A stretch of DNA of 64,000 nucleotides from Crotalaria pallida (Eukaryota; Streptophyta; Magnoliopsida; Fabales; Fabaceae): NCBI GenBank assembly GCA_037953625.1, contig CM075653.1:8866001-8930000 (forward strand). The letters run 5' to 3'. Positions 23,461-36,000 of the stretch are shown here, in pieces; positions within the stretch are counted from its first letter, which is position 1; every line of letters starts with the position of its first letter. The notes under the pieces are model-generated. The model made no database searches. It was given only the letters and a program-made list of their open reading frames with translations, and had not been told where the DNA came from. The position numbers and the translations under genes are program-made.

Positions 23461-23545
23461 GCAGCGGAAATCAAATTTACATGATTAGGGTTCATAAAAT
23501 TTTGGAAAAACTTCATTCATGGAGAATCATAAGATTTAGAACCTT

Positions 23546-23557
23546 GCTCTGATACCA
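23546..23557 (-). other. Copia primer-binding site (initiator Met-tRNA)
   Basis: TGGTATCAGAGC on the minus strand, two bases inside the 5' LTR, complements the 3' end of plant initiator Met-tRNA. This is the usual primer for plant LTR retrotransposons. Confidence 0.9.
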
Positions 23558-23559
23558 AT

Positions 23560-23797
23560 TGTAAGCAAATTAAAGATCTTGAATTCATGATTTTCACACA
23601 ATAATCATTTACTATGAATGAAGATTATAAACAAGAACTTACCTGTCCATTGTTTGAAGATCTTCTTAAGTTTGCCTTTGAGTTCCTTGATCAGATTAGT
23701 TTTTCTCTCCTCTGTTCTTTTCTCTTTTCAGGTTTCTCTGATGATAGGAGAATCATTTTCTTATGTTATATTACTTAACCACTTAACTGTCTCCCTG

Positions 23798-23849
<52 letters not shown>

Positions 23850-24062
23850 TATTCTGAACAGTTGCACCCTTTCGCCCACTGTTATGTGGTTACGACAATT
23901 ACTTCTTTATAAAGGTAGAGGAGAGGGACTTTTAAATTATAAAAGACCCAATTGATTCTAAATGACTTTAATAAGGTTAACCATCATCACATTGAACCCT
24001 CTTTAATAAGAATCAATTTTTAAGTTACATGAGCCACTATAGATTATTAAAATAATCTAACA
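23560..24062 (-). repeat. Copia 5' LTR
   Basis: This 503-bp direct repeat matches 10291-10779. The length difference comes mostly from a TA microsatellite (23800-23847, against about 10541-10562) and a few small indels such as cctggatcc versus cctg. Confidence 0.93.
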
Positions 24063-24739
24063 TTATCTAGTAAATTTTGCAGGATGGCCTAGACAGAAGA
24101 TGCTTAAATGAATCTGCTTTTCTTGACCCATTGAAGGAAGTGGTTACAACAGGTAAAGTTGGGAGTTTAATGTATTTGTTCATATTGTTTGCAGATCAAA
24201 TCATTTATACTAATACTAGCCTAGCCTCTAAATTCATCTTCAAGAGACTAGAAAGAAACATAAAGGTGAAAAAATCGTGGCCCTTAGTTCTTAGGACCTA
24301 CTGTGATTCTGTTACAGATTATTAGCAATCATAAGCACTGGACTCATATTTTCTTAATCTTGTTCTTTATTCCGGCTTTAAATAGTTAAAGCTACAAATT
24401 GATTTGACAAGGAGAAACTAAAGATGGAGCTTAAGCCATGTTTATACACCTCATGTTAAAATTGCAAACATGGTATTATGAGTTTTTCTCATGCAGAATA
24501 AGGGAAGAAATCCTATAGAATTTCAAACATGTTATCAGCAATTTCCTTTGCTTTGAAGCAAGGAAATGTAATTGTGATGTGTGTTGTTGTTCTTGAATTT
24601 TGGCTCATTATTTTACATATAAATTACTCATGTGTGATGGGCAGGTTTGACACCAGCTGACAAGCTTTTGAAGATGTATAATAACAAGTGGGGAAACAAC
24701 AAAGATCATGTGTTTAGAGAGTGCAGCTACTAAGCTCTG

Positions 24740-26064
24740 AGTGAAGATTCATTCAGAAGAGGGATGAGAATGAAAAATAACAGTAGTTAGATGCAAAATG
24801 ATGAATGATGAGTTGCATGCAATGTTTTTAGGATGTTGACTTCATAGTAACCTATAGTAATGTTTAATAAGGGACGTAGAGACTTCAAGCAACCGAATCA
24901 GTCACATGAAATTGGCAAGGGGCAGTTTTTTTGAATCCTTGTGGAAATAATAGCTTTATGATTCTGTTCTGTATGAATTACTATTATGATAATTGATGGT
25001 GTTATTTACACAACATTCTGAGATTTTCTTTTTAGATGTGAATCAAATGATGCATTAGTATGCAAATGTATTAAAAAAAAATTAATCATAATCCTACAAA
25101 ATAAAATACTAAAATTATAATTAGTATATTTTAACATGAGTTGAAGATGTACGTACCTGATTTCACCTATTGAAAATAATGTTCTATTACTAATCAATTG
25201 GCTCCATGATCTTCTTTGTTACAAGATTAGAACGAAACTTGAGTAGAATTGAATCATCAATTTCAACTACCATTTTAAACAACAACACCATGATCACACT
25301 CACGTGGGAAGAAAAGATAAAACTCAACCCATGGTTCAATTCTCCATAAGAAATTTTGCATTATTAATTTATAATAAAAATCCGAATAAATATTCAAGAT
25401 CAGTAATAATTGAGAGATTTTAATCAATATTATTATTAAGGGTAAAAAAAACTTGAGAGAACTTCAAAAAAAAAAAAAAAGGAGAGCGGAAAAAATAAGA
25501 AGCTAAGATGCATGAGAACCATAAGATTTTTTTCTTTTAATTCAATTTCTTCAAAGGAACACCAACTTTGGATCCCCTCACCAATAGCCAACCACTGATT
25601 AATTGGATGTGAAAACAGTTGGCTTGAGAAAAAGACAGGCTGCCAGGGAACAATGATGTCCCTAATAATTGAATTTCATATTCTCTGTCAAGATACTGAT
25701 TTGATTCACTTTAGGCCCTTATATGACTAACTGACTAAGAATGTACACTATTCCATCTCTAGTGAGTAACTCAAGAATTAGTATTAATTACTAGTAATTG
25801 CTTACCACCTAAAATTGAGATGGCTCAGCTCTGCTTTATTTAGTATTTTCGAATATCTTACCTACCTACTATATATGAGCAATGTTTGGATAGTTCGTCT
25901 TAGTCCAGTAAATGAGGTGAAAATTCGTTGTCAAATCACTGTGGAAAAGCATGCTAACCAAACCAGGTAAGCAATGACATTTTCTCACTTAACCTTATTT
26001 CACATCAAGAAAAATGATAATAACTGTACTAAGAAATCAAATAACAAATATAATGAAAAAGTAT

Positions 26065-26102
<38 letters not shown>

Positions 26103-27136
26103 TATTTCGGAAAAATGAAACAACGGGAACATATAATTGTTTTTCTAGGTCTAGCAAATTTTTTGCAAATATTAATTAAAAGATTTTTCTTTAGAAGTAA
26201 TAACGAATAGATGATCCTTGATTATAAAAAAGGTATGAAAATTAGTACTAGAAAAATGAGAATGTTAGATAAAAACCTTACATTGGAATTCAACAACATA
26301 AAAGTTTGGAAATTGTGATTTGAAGTAGAGTTATTTATATTTTTCTTCCCTTAATCATTATTTTCACGACACTGGTTAATACAGTAAGACCTTTGAAAAA
26401 ATGGGTGGGCCATTTGGGGTGATCATTTTCCAAGTGAGAAAGGCAGCTATATCTGGTGGAAGGCTATACTGTAAGAATAATCCTGCAACTCCTTGTCACC
26501 TTCCAAATCCAGCTCATTAGCCTCCTTGGAGTTTGACATGGCCTCTCCCCCCAACAAACCCACGTGAGCTTGTTAATTGAACTTGTACTGAACTTATTTA
26601 TTTATGAGTTCTGATATTTGTTAAGGTTCCTGTACATGAAAAAAAAATACTATTACAAGTGCTTATTATTTCTTTTCTCGAAAATATAAAAAGTTACGTT
26701 TTTCAAGGATTTTTCATTATATTGAGCTCCTTACACTTGTTATAGTATTTGTCTTTATTTATTCAATAATGTTTTTCTAACGTTTGTTTCCGATATCTAA
26801 GCGGACACCTATCTTTTGGGATAAAAAGTTGTGGGTCTTGTAAGAAAGAGAAATTACAGGATCCACCAGTTTTTACAAAAAAAAAATAAATGTCTCGTAC
26901 AGATGTCAAATACAGATGTTTATGCAAGAGAGTTGTTATTTATTTTCCATTTGACCGAAAGAGAAGTACCAATAATATTATCAAACTTGCCATCTTATCC
27001 TTCTTGGCTTCTTGCATTGCATCTACAAAAGGCCAACCATCCCATCTTGTACTTCATCCCATTCAATGTCACAGTTCTAAAGCTTTCGTTAAACACTCAT
27101 ATTTGTCTCATAACATCAAGGACACACTCCTTCAAA
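24740..27136. other. Spacer and promoter region upstream of beta-tubulin
   Basis: This AT-rich spacer contains an AT microsatellite at 26069-26098. No coding exon was supported. The last few hundred bases should include the promoter and 5' UTR of the tubulin gene, but I could not fix the TATA box or transcription start. Confidence 0.5.
26069..26098. repeat. (AT)n microsatellite
   Basis: About 14 or 15 AT units are visible. Confidence 0.97.
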
Positions 27137-29226
27137 ATGAGAGAAATCCTGCACGTACAAGCCGGTCAATGTGGCAACCAAATTGGAGGCAAGTTCTGGG
27201 AGGTTGTGTGTGATGAACATGGGATAGATCAAACTGGAAATTATGTTGGAAACTCACACCTTCAACTTGAGAGGGTTAATGTTTACTACAATGAAGCAAG
27301 TGGTGGACGCTATGTTCCTAGAGCAGTGCTCATGGACCTTGAACCAGGGACAATGGACAGCTTGCGTTCCGGTCCTTATGGAAAAATATTTAGGCCTGAT
27401 AACTTTGTGTTTGGACAAAATGGTGCTGGAAACAACTGGGCTAAAGGGCATTACACTGAGGGAGCAGAGCTTATTGATTCTGTTCTTGATGTCGTTCGCA
27501 AAGAAGCTGAGAACTGTGATTGCTTGCAGGGTAAGTACTTATTACTTATTAGTTCCATTCACTAATTCAAGTGCTCATTAAATTTTCATGCATTGGGATT
27601 TGTTATGTATAACAATACTACGGACGAGTTCCAGTAAACGATGTAATTAATGTTTAAGATCTTATTTTCATAAGCTTCTCCAATAAACTAATTGAAGTAA
27701 ACTAATATGCCAACAGAAATGTCTTGAGTTATTCACTTATTCTCATAAGGACAAAAAAGTTCTCTGTAAACTCTTCTAAATGCCCCCGTGTCAGGTCCAA
27801 ATTCTTCAGTATGTTTTAAGCTATGAACTTGTTTATGGTTTCATGTGTGAATGATAATGATAATATCCTAATTGTTAACATGGTTGGGTTGCAGGCTTCC
27901 AAATTTGTCATTCACTGGGAGGTGGAACTGGGTCTGGAATGGGGACCCTGCTAATCTCAAAGATCAGAGAGGAGTATCCTGATAGGATGCTGTTGACTTT
28001 CTCAGTGTTCCCATCCCCTAAGGTCTCTGATACTGTGGTTGAACCCTATAATGCCACCCTCTCTGTTCATCAACTAGTTGAGAATGCAGATGAATGTATG
28101 GTACTTGACAATGAGGCCCTCTATGATATCTGTTTCCGAACCCTCAAGCTCACAAATCCAAGTTGTAAGTGTCATCACTCCTCATCCTTCATTATATATA
28201 TTGAACATAAACAATAGCCATAGTAATAATTAAATTACAAAACAAGCGTAATTATCCTGAACAATTAAATATATTAGTTGGCATGTGGAGGAACATAGTT
28301 ACTATTTGTATCATCAGCAATCACTTGAATTTCTTTGAACAAATCATATACTTGAGATAGGTAAAACAAGGTAGGAAACAGTAATATTGAGATAGACTTT
28401 CTTTCTGTTTGAGCTGAATTTCATCTTGTACAGCTGGACAGATATAAATATTCAATTTGTTTTAGAAACAACTCAATATCAGTTCCAATATATGAATGGA
28501 GTAACATAACATACATGATGCATGGGAATGACTGACACATTTGAGTGTTGGCCAGTTGGTGATCTCAACCATTTGATCTCAACAACAATGAGTGGAGTGA
28601 CATGCTGCCTTCGATTTCCTGGCCAACTCAACTCCGATCTCCGCAAACTAGCCGTCAACCTTATCCCTTTCCCGCGTCTACACTTCTTCATGGTGGGTTT
28701 TGCTCCCTTAACATCCCGTGGCTCCCAGCAATACAGAGCTCTCACCATTCCTGAGCTTACACAACAAATGTGGGATGCCAAAAACATGATGTGTGCTGCG
28801 GATCCAAGACATGGCAGGTACTTGACAGCCTCGGCCATGTTCCGTGGCAAAATGAGCACCAAGGAAGTGGATGAACAGATGATAAACGTGCAGAACAAGA
28901 ACTCATCCTACTTTGTTGAATGGATACCGAACAACGTAAAATCAAGCGTTTGTGATATCCCACCGACTGGTTTATCCATGTCATCCACATTCATGGGGAA
29001 TTCTACCTCAATCCAAGAGATGTTTAGGCGTGTTTCGGAGCAATTCACTGTCATGTTTAAGAGAAAGGCTTTCTTACATTGGTACACAGGAGAGGGCATG
29101 GATGAGATGGAGTTCACTGAGGCTGAGAGTAACATGAATGACTTGGTGGCTGAGTACCAACAGTATCAAGACGCAGCTGCAATGGAAGAGGAGGAGTTTG
29201 AAGAAGAGGAAGAAGAAACTACATGA
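27137..29226 (+). CDS. TUBB: Beta-tubulin
   Basis: Three exons, 27137-27530, 27895-28164 and 28556-29226, give 444 residues. Exon sizes 394 and 270 are those of canonical plant beta-tubulin genes, and all introns are GT-AG. Beta-tubulin pairs with alpha-tubulin to form microtubules and hydrolyses GTP. The protein begins MREI, the family's mRNA autoregulation tetrapeptide. It has QAGQCGNQIG, the GTP-binding loop GGGTGSG straddling the start of exon 2, and an acidic C-terminal tail. The tail (AAMEEEEFEEEEEETT) and PPTGLSMSSTF differ from common isotypes, so this may be a specialised family member. An in-frame upstream extension to 26831 is open but lacks family similarity, so ATG 27137 is the start. 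No defect was seen. Confidence 0.97.
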
Positions 29227-30060
29227 GCATATATGAGAAACACAAAACTCTGTATATTGAATATGGTTATGCAATGCATGTGTGGAAGGGAAGGAGATGC
29301 TCTAAAGTTGTCTTGTGTCTATCCGGATTTGGGTTTCTGTTCTGCTTTTTTTTTCATTTTTATCTTCTTTTGGGCTAATTGTTATGAGTTTTGCATGTAA
29401 ATTGTAATATTGTAATAATGTCACATGGTTGGAAGTAGCTCTTTGGAACTTCAAGTAAACTAGAAATTTATCGCTTTCATTCAATATAACCGTATTTTTT
29501 GGTGTGATCATACGTCTGCACAACCACAAACTCTACGGTTAGATTTAGTTTTAAGCTAACATATAAAAATATCCTGAATTTGGATCTTCTCGGTTGTTTT
29601 TTCTTTTCCTAAGTGAAAAAAGAAGAGAGGGATGGAAAGAAAGGAAAGCAGTTAAGATTAGTGAAATTAGTTTAATAACCTTTATGTCTATCTCTCCTTC
29701 TCTTGACAGAAGAAAAAAACAATTGAGAGAAGCAAACCAATTTCTGTGGGTATGATATTCTATCTTACTACTTTATTACTTGTACGATCTGCTATACTTG
29801 CCATTGTTCTACACAATTTAATTGAAATTTTTCATTTTTCATTGTTCAAAACCAAATGTGTGTATCCAATTTTATTTATTTATTTATTTTATTTTTTTTG
29901 AGGACCCGATCAGTAATATAGGCATAGAAGAATGGTGGTGAAAACTCTTTAAACTCTTATGATTATTATATACATGAATAATGGATGATTAGTTAATCTA
30001 AACAAAATTTGATTTGCAGTTTTAATTAGTTTTATGCAATAACACACATTCTACAACTAA
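29227..30060. other. Convergent 3' spacer between beta-tubulin and NHX
   Basis: The two genes end facing each other, 834 bp apart. This spacer should contain both 3' UTRs and polyadenylation sites. No other gene was seen. Confidence 0.6.
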
Positions 30061-33000
30061 CTAAGCAGTTGGTGAGGTAGGAACTACAGGAACAAAACCC
30101 CTCCCACCAAAAACAGGACGCATGAATGCATTATCAAACTTGCGCCACAAGCGATGCACCGTGTGTGTTGGAGTCGATAGTAAGTCACGGATGCTGCCTG
30201 AACGACGTTGAATATCATGAAGTCCATCAATATCATCATCATGGTCATCATCAAGATCATCAGCTTCTGAATCGTGGGAGCTTTCTAAAAGAAATGGCAC
30301 ATTCATTGATGATGATTTTGTTGGTGAAGATGCATCATCATTTATGTTTCCCATGCTGTTCTTGCGTTTTGGCAAAGGGCCATGATGAGGTAGCAAAAAC
30401 CTTATTAGTGGCTTAGTCATCATGCCAAATACCTGAACAAAGTTTTTAGTATAAGTTGTGTCAATGTGGCATCTAAATAAATTTTTGCTTAAAAGTTGAC
30501 AATATTTTGGTTTTAGTCCCTTCAATTTTTAATTATAATTATTATTATTTTTGAAAAGTTTGGTTCTATTCTCCGTCATCGATTAAGTGTAATGTGGCTG
30601 ACACTATGATTGCCCATATCTTAGGGTCTGTTTGGTTGGGCGGTGAGGGAGCCCAAACGCGCGTTTGGCAGAAGCTCCCCCTCTGAGCTTTCATGTTTGG
30701 GTTGGTGGGCCGCGAATCCAAACACGCTCTAGTGTGGTTTTAGCCATATCATTATTTAATTAGAGCCGAGTCGGTAGAACCTATTCAGTCCACACCTATT
30801 TTTTTAATTCCCAATCAATACTTAAACCCGACACTTCGTTTAGGAGAACACAACTCCTAGTTACTTGGACTAACAGACATATGTATGCAGACTTGCATCC
30901 AAGGGCAACTAACTTAGCTGCTAAATTGATAGTTGCTAACTTAATTGTCAAGATATTAATAATAATTTCGTCACAAACCCTAACAGAATTTATAGCATGT
31001 TGCTAATGGTGATGATATAGAAATGGCATGATATTATTGAATAGTAATATGCCATTGCTTTTTTAGTGAAGTATAATGGAAAAACACATTAAAAGAGATT
31101 ATGCTTTTATTAGCATATTATTAAGTGGAAAAAAATCAATCCATGTTATCATAGATTTCCTATTATGACTTGTTTTTTATGGTTAATCTAACAGTAAATA
31201 TCATGATGCAGAGAGCAATGAGTCAATGAACAAATAACAATACTGAGATAGGAGGTGAGGAAACTACAACAAAGAAGATGTCTTACCACTGTGCTGACAA
31301 GCACAACAGTGATGGTGCTGGTGATCATGATGGCACTGGACCGTTGTTCTGTATGCCCCGACATCGTGAACTGCATTTTATGAGTGTTAGTTTTTTGTCG
31401 TACATCAACTTTACAACCTATCATCAGTAACCTTTTGCTCGAGTAAACCCTCGATTCAATCCCGAACTATAACATAAGTTGGATCCACGAAGGATTTGTC
31501 TCATCAATTAAGTCCCATGAAAGTTTTGAAACATCACCGTATCCTTTTATAGGGACTTAATTGGCAGTTTGAAAACTTTCAAAGACTTATTTCGTTAGAC
31601 AAATCTTACAAGGAACCAATTGCTGACGCTGTCATCTTTGAAGAAGGACATAAGTGATTGTTTACTCCTAACTCAATTTTGAAAAAAAAAAAAAAACCAT
31701 AAATCCTAATGAGTGTTGTTGCTCCTACCTGATTATAAGAAAGTGCTATGGAAACAGCACCTCTCATAAGACCAGCCCACCAAATTATCACCTAGAATGA
31801 GAAAGAATGAAAAACTTGTCAGCTTAACTTGCAGCCCAAGAAATTAGGAAAATAAATGCTTTTTGACAGAAACGTGGCCATACTTGCTGCCTGAAGCTTA
31901 TTTTATCCTGTGGTGAGTTTTTAGTGAGGTTGGATAAGAATGACAAAGGGAAAATAAAAGCAGCTCTTCCGGTAAGTATTAGACCCAATAATACTGAACT
32001 GACGGCAATAGGTGTTCCAGGGCTGCAAAACAAACCACGGGTAGCACATGAATATATTTATATTATATGAGAAAAGGTTAGTTTTGAGAGGTAAGATTAC
32101 AGAATCAAGAACAAATTTCCAAAACCTAAAACATAAGACATAGATATAAAGGAGTTCATAATTTGCTTCAATTAAGACAACGAGGATGATATTCTCAAGT
32201 CACTTTTCCTCACACTCCTTTCACATTTACTTTATAACAATTGATCGAAAGAGTTTGCTTTGAAAACAAAATTAAATAAATGACCAATGATCATAGAGTA
32301 GGTGCGAAAATGGTGTCGGGAAAAAGGGGTGTGAGAGTCGATCATTTTCCTTGAGACAAGGGCTTTTTCAGAGAAGCAGGTATCACTCCGTTTGTTGGCT
32401 AAGAGGTATAACATTGAACAATCTTCCACCAAAGGCAAATGTTTCAATAACTATCCACTACTCTAGAGAACATAGGACATACCTGTCGCTAACAAATCTC
32501 CATTTTTCAATGTCCAAGGCATCCATACCAACATAAAGGAAGATAAATGTCTCAGCAACAAAGGACAATGTTGCAAAAGCATGTCTGTATGTAAGAGCAA
32601 CAAGAAAAGCAGGTAGTTAAATATGAGTGCTACTAACTCAAAGAGATTCATAGATAAATTGAAGAAAATTGTTTAGAAAGCATACTTGGTAGTGATTCTT
32701 GAGCACTCAGTCACATTATGCCAAGTATAATGAGACATAACAATCCCACAAAAGAATACTGTGAGAATTCCACTAAGATAACATAACTGCAGAAATTGTA
32801 GATATTCATCAGCACCATGCAAATGATAATTAATGTCAACCACAAGAATAGATAGAAAGCTCAAAAATGAGATCCTTCACAAAAACACTTGGGAGGCTCT
32901 TTAAAACTTACTTCAGCTAGCATATAGGAAAGGTATGCCATTAGCATCATAAGAGCAACCTCACGATCCGTAGAGTGCCTGCAATGAATAAGAAGTCAGT

Positions 33001-36000
33001 TGAACATCTGAAAAATTGTTACAATTTAATTTTATGCCAGATAAACTTGAGCTCAGACCTCAGAGACCCCAAGTTAGTAAGCTATTACACTGAATTAATG
33101 TGATTTATTTTCTGAAATCTTAAAAAAAAAAAAAAAGGACAATCAATGCTTAAATTTAAAACATTCCAATTCAAGTGTGAAGTGCCTAACCAATCCCATG
33201 GAATTTCCATCTTTAAGAGTATATTCTTAATCAGGTTATATGATTAAATTTGTTCCTTTCTTGTGGTATGAAATCATTTAGTAGCCAAATATCACATTCA
33301 CATTGTGAATATATAATATATAACTGAACCCTACTAACTGGCTTCAAACTATTAAGCCAAGTTATTGAATACTGATAAAAATAAATCTTTATAAATTGAA
33401 GACTTGCTGTCTGATTTATCAGCTTTACATCAATTGAGACTGATTGTAACAGCAACTCTATTCAGTTTTTGTTGCTATGCAAAAGGGAACTATATATATT
33501 CACAAAGGCACAAAGGGGTACAATACAATTGATGGATTATCCACAACCATTAAGGAGGTAAAGATGAAGTGTAAGAAATACAAGACCACGGATCCAAACA
33601 CCAAACAGGAAAACATAGATGAAATGGAAGACCCCTCAACTTGAGATTTAAACCACCTCCACGACCTAACTTGAACCCAGTCCATAACTTGTATAAGTCT
33701 AAACTGAGATCCTTTAAGGATGATCTCATTTCTAACTTCTAAGTAACCAAATAGACCACACCACCACATACCAAAAAAGACCCCAGTAATTATGCAGATT
33801 TTTGTTCCTCGCCAAGCTTGCATTCATTGATTAAATGATCTAAGACAGTATTTGGGAAGGAACTCTATTTAGTTTTACTACAACCGAAATAAAATCATAG
33901 TAACTGCTGAATGACATTGGCAAAAAAAAACACTTGTTTCAAGGCGATACCTTCCTATATATAGCTTCTTAATGACGTAAGCGCTAAGAATACCAACCTG
34001 CAACGCAAGGGAGATGCATTAGACCAGAGCCAAATGTACTATTAATATGCATGTGCATGCTCGCTGATGATGTAGATGTATGCCAGATAGTGTTTAACGT
34101 GCGGACATAACCCAAAGGAGTAGTGTGGAATCAAAATACTCCACTATTTCACCCTCGTGTCGTGTTCAATTTCATTTATAAAATACGTCAAACATAGAAA
34201 ACAAGTGCATAAGTCATATGTTCTATTAAGTCTCGTTCTAGCCGGTCGACCATATGCTACATCGATTGGTGTTGTGTGATGTGTGCACGAGACAATTAAA
34301 GGCAGCAGGGAGAGTTACCAAAACACCGAGCATAGTGCTTGCAGTGAAGAGATACAAGAAGCTTCCAAGAAAGTGCAAAGCAGCTCTGCCATCAATGTGA
34401 CTGAGGTCAAAACTTTTGATTGCATTGAAAAGCACCACTGATGTAGCATCATTCACAACACCCTCACCAAATACAAGACTATACAGTAAAGGTGTCTCGT
34501 CTTGGTTTAGGACCTGCATCATCATTTATAAGTTCAGTACTTAGCATTGACCATTAGTAGCTGGAAGATTATGAAATAAAACAACGTTCCAAACCTGCAA
34601 TGTGCATACAGAATCTGTTGCAGCAAATATTGCACCAATTGCTGAAAATTTTCAACAAATAATGAGCTGCGAACAGAATGGCTAGGTGCCAAATATATCA
34701 AATCGAAAAATATAAGGAGAAAACTTTTGTGTTGTTCTTTCGGTTCTTGTGGTGTTGTTTTCCGATGAAAAATTAATGCACGTAGTCGAATAAAAATATA
34801 ATATGTGTACAGTTGTTACACATTTTTTATCGGAGTACAACATCACAAACACCTAAAGAACAACACCTAATTTTTGACCAAAATATAATACCTAGATAAT
34901 CTGCTAACTCCAATGAATGAATACCCATCCTTTTAAAAATTTGTGTGGCACCTGAAACAATACTTCAAAAAATAATGTCAGAACTAGACAATTTCCTTTT
35001 AAACAGTTTGCTTAAAGTTGTGATCTAATTTCTCTCCATGGAGATGTTTTTAAACCATACAAACCTTCCATTCAACAAATTTAGAATGGTAAAAAAAATT
35101 ACCAATAGTCTGATTTACCAATTCTTTAGTTATTATGTTAAAGAGTTAACACTTAATTTGGTCGTAGAAAGATATACATGCTATCAATTTAGTCCCAAAA
35201 AGATTTTTTACATCAATTTAGCCTCTCAAAAATCAGCATGACATCACGAAGTGTAAATTTTGGTTCCAAAAAATTCATATTGTCACCGAATAAGTCTCTA
35301 AAAAGATCAATGTGGTGTCATGTTAATCTTTGACGGACTAAGTTAATGTGAAAAATCTTTTAGTGCTAAATTGATTATATGTGTAACTTTCATACACCAA
35401 TATAACTATTAACTCTGTCAAATATAGGTTTTAAAATGTTTACCGCATCACGTGATGCTTCAGCAACATTTCATCTGCGAATTGCATCAGCCTGTGATTG
35501 CGAATCTCATTGGCTGTAATTGGTCGCATTAGGCCACAATGCAACCACAATTAAAAACCCATGTCATATTTTAGACAACAATATAAGAAATAGGCAAAAC
35601 TTATGTTTTGATCCTCTAATATATTTTTGTTTTTAGTTTTGTTCTTATGTTTTGTTCTTTTTTTTTTAATCTTCATAAAAGTAATTTTTGTTTCAAATGA
35701 GTCCTAAAATCCATTTTTAACTTTGTCAATTCTCAACCCAAATTTATAATATGGATATCATTAAGTTTAGAATGAAAAGATTTACAAAATCGATTTATCT
35801 TTTTTTTATAATTTTACCATGAAAAAGAAAAGAATTTTAGGACCCATTTGAAACAAAAATTTACTTTTAGAACGAAAATGAAAAAAAAATAAAAAAAATA
35901 ACTTAAAAGGACCAAAACACAAATTTTGCCTAAAATATAATATATAAATAAAAGGGAGGCATACCAAATGTTATGATGGTCCAACATATTATCGTACCAA

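Larger units (their letters stand above)
10291..24062 (-). mobile_element. Ty1/Copia LTR retrotransposon carrying a nested element
   Basis: The LTRs at 23560-24062 (5') and 10291-10779 (3') begin TGTTAG and end TTACA on the minus strand. Perfect 5-bp target duplications ttatc flank the whole at 10286-10290 and 24063-24067. The primer-binding site (23546-23557, TGGTATCAGAGC on the minus strand) matches initiator Met-tRNA. The order gag, protease, integrase, reverse transcriptase, RNase H is Copia-type. Without the nested element (14034-21438) it would be about 6.4 kb. gag and the gag-protease junction carry stops and shifts, and integrase has one shift near 13820, so the copy is defective. Confidence 0.95.
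8874..24733 (+). pseudogene. Glutamate-cysteine ligase (GSH1-type) relic, 3' half, split by a transposon nest
   Basis: Nine exon-like pieces in order match the C-terminal half of plant glutamate-cysteine ligase, the plastid enzyme of the first glutathione step. They are about 8874-8943 (FANSPFTEGVPN), 9032-9100 (CCTGMIPFVFYDTFG), 9265-9358 (FEQYVHYALDV), 9470-9559 (AGKLPAIPGQVPTLSDWENH), 9657-9737 (RYMEIRGADGGP, CALPALW), 9938-10022 (VGLLYDEVSLHNVLDMIAEW), 10135-10215 (VPITGLRTTF, LLHVAEDVLK), 24083-24152 (DGLDRR) and 24645-24733 (LTPADKLLKMYNNKWG, ending CSY-stop). Most splice sites survive. A TGA at 10207-10209 replaces the Leu after DVLK, another stop lies near 10019, and the 5' half is missing. 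The Copia insertion sits in the intron before 24083. It is not a functional gene. Confidence 0.88.

Noticed and set aside
26831..27136. N-terminal extension of beta-tubulin from an upstream in-frame Met
   Set aside because: The added residues have no similarity to tubulins, and MREI at 27137 is the universal family start.
28479..28990. Minus-strand open frames opposite beta-tubulin exon 3
   Set aside because: They are shadows of the conserved plus-strand coding sequence, with no family resemblance.
30629..30745. hAT-type MITE starting agggtctgtttggttgggcg
   Set aside because: The left end looks familiar and some inverted text follows, but I could not find a matching right terminus with a target duplication.
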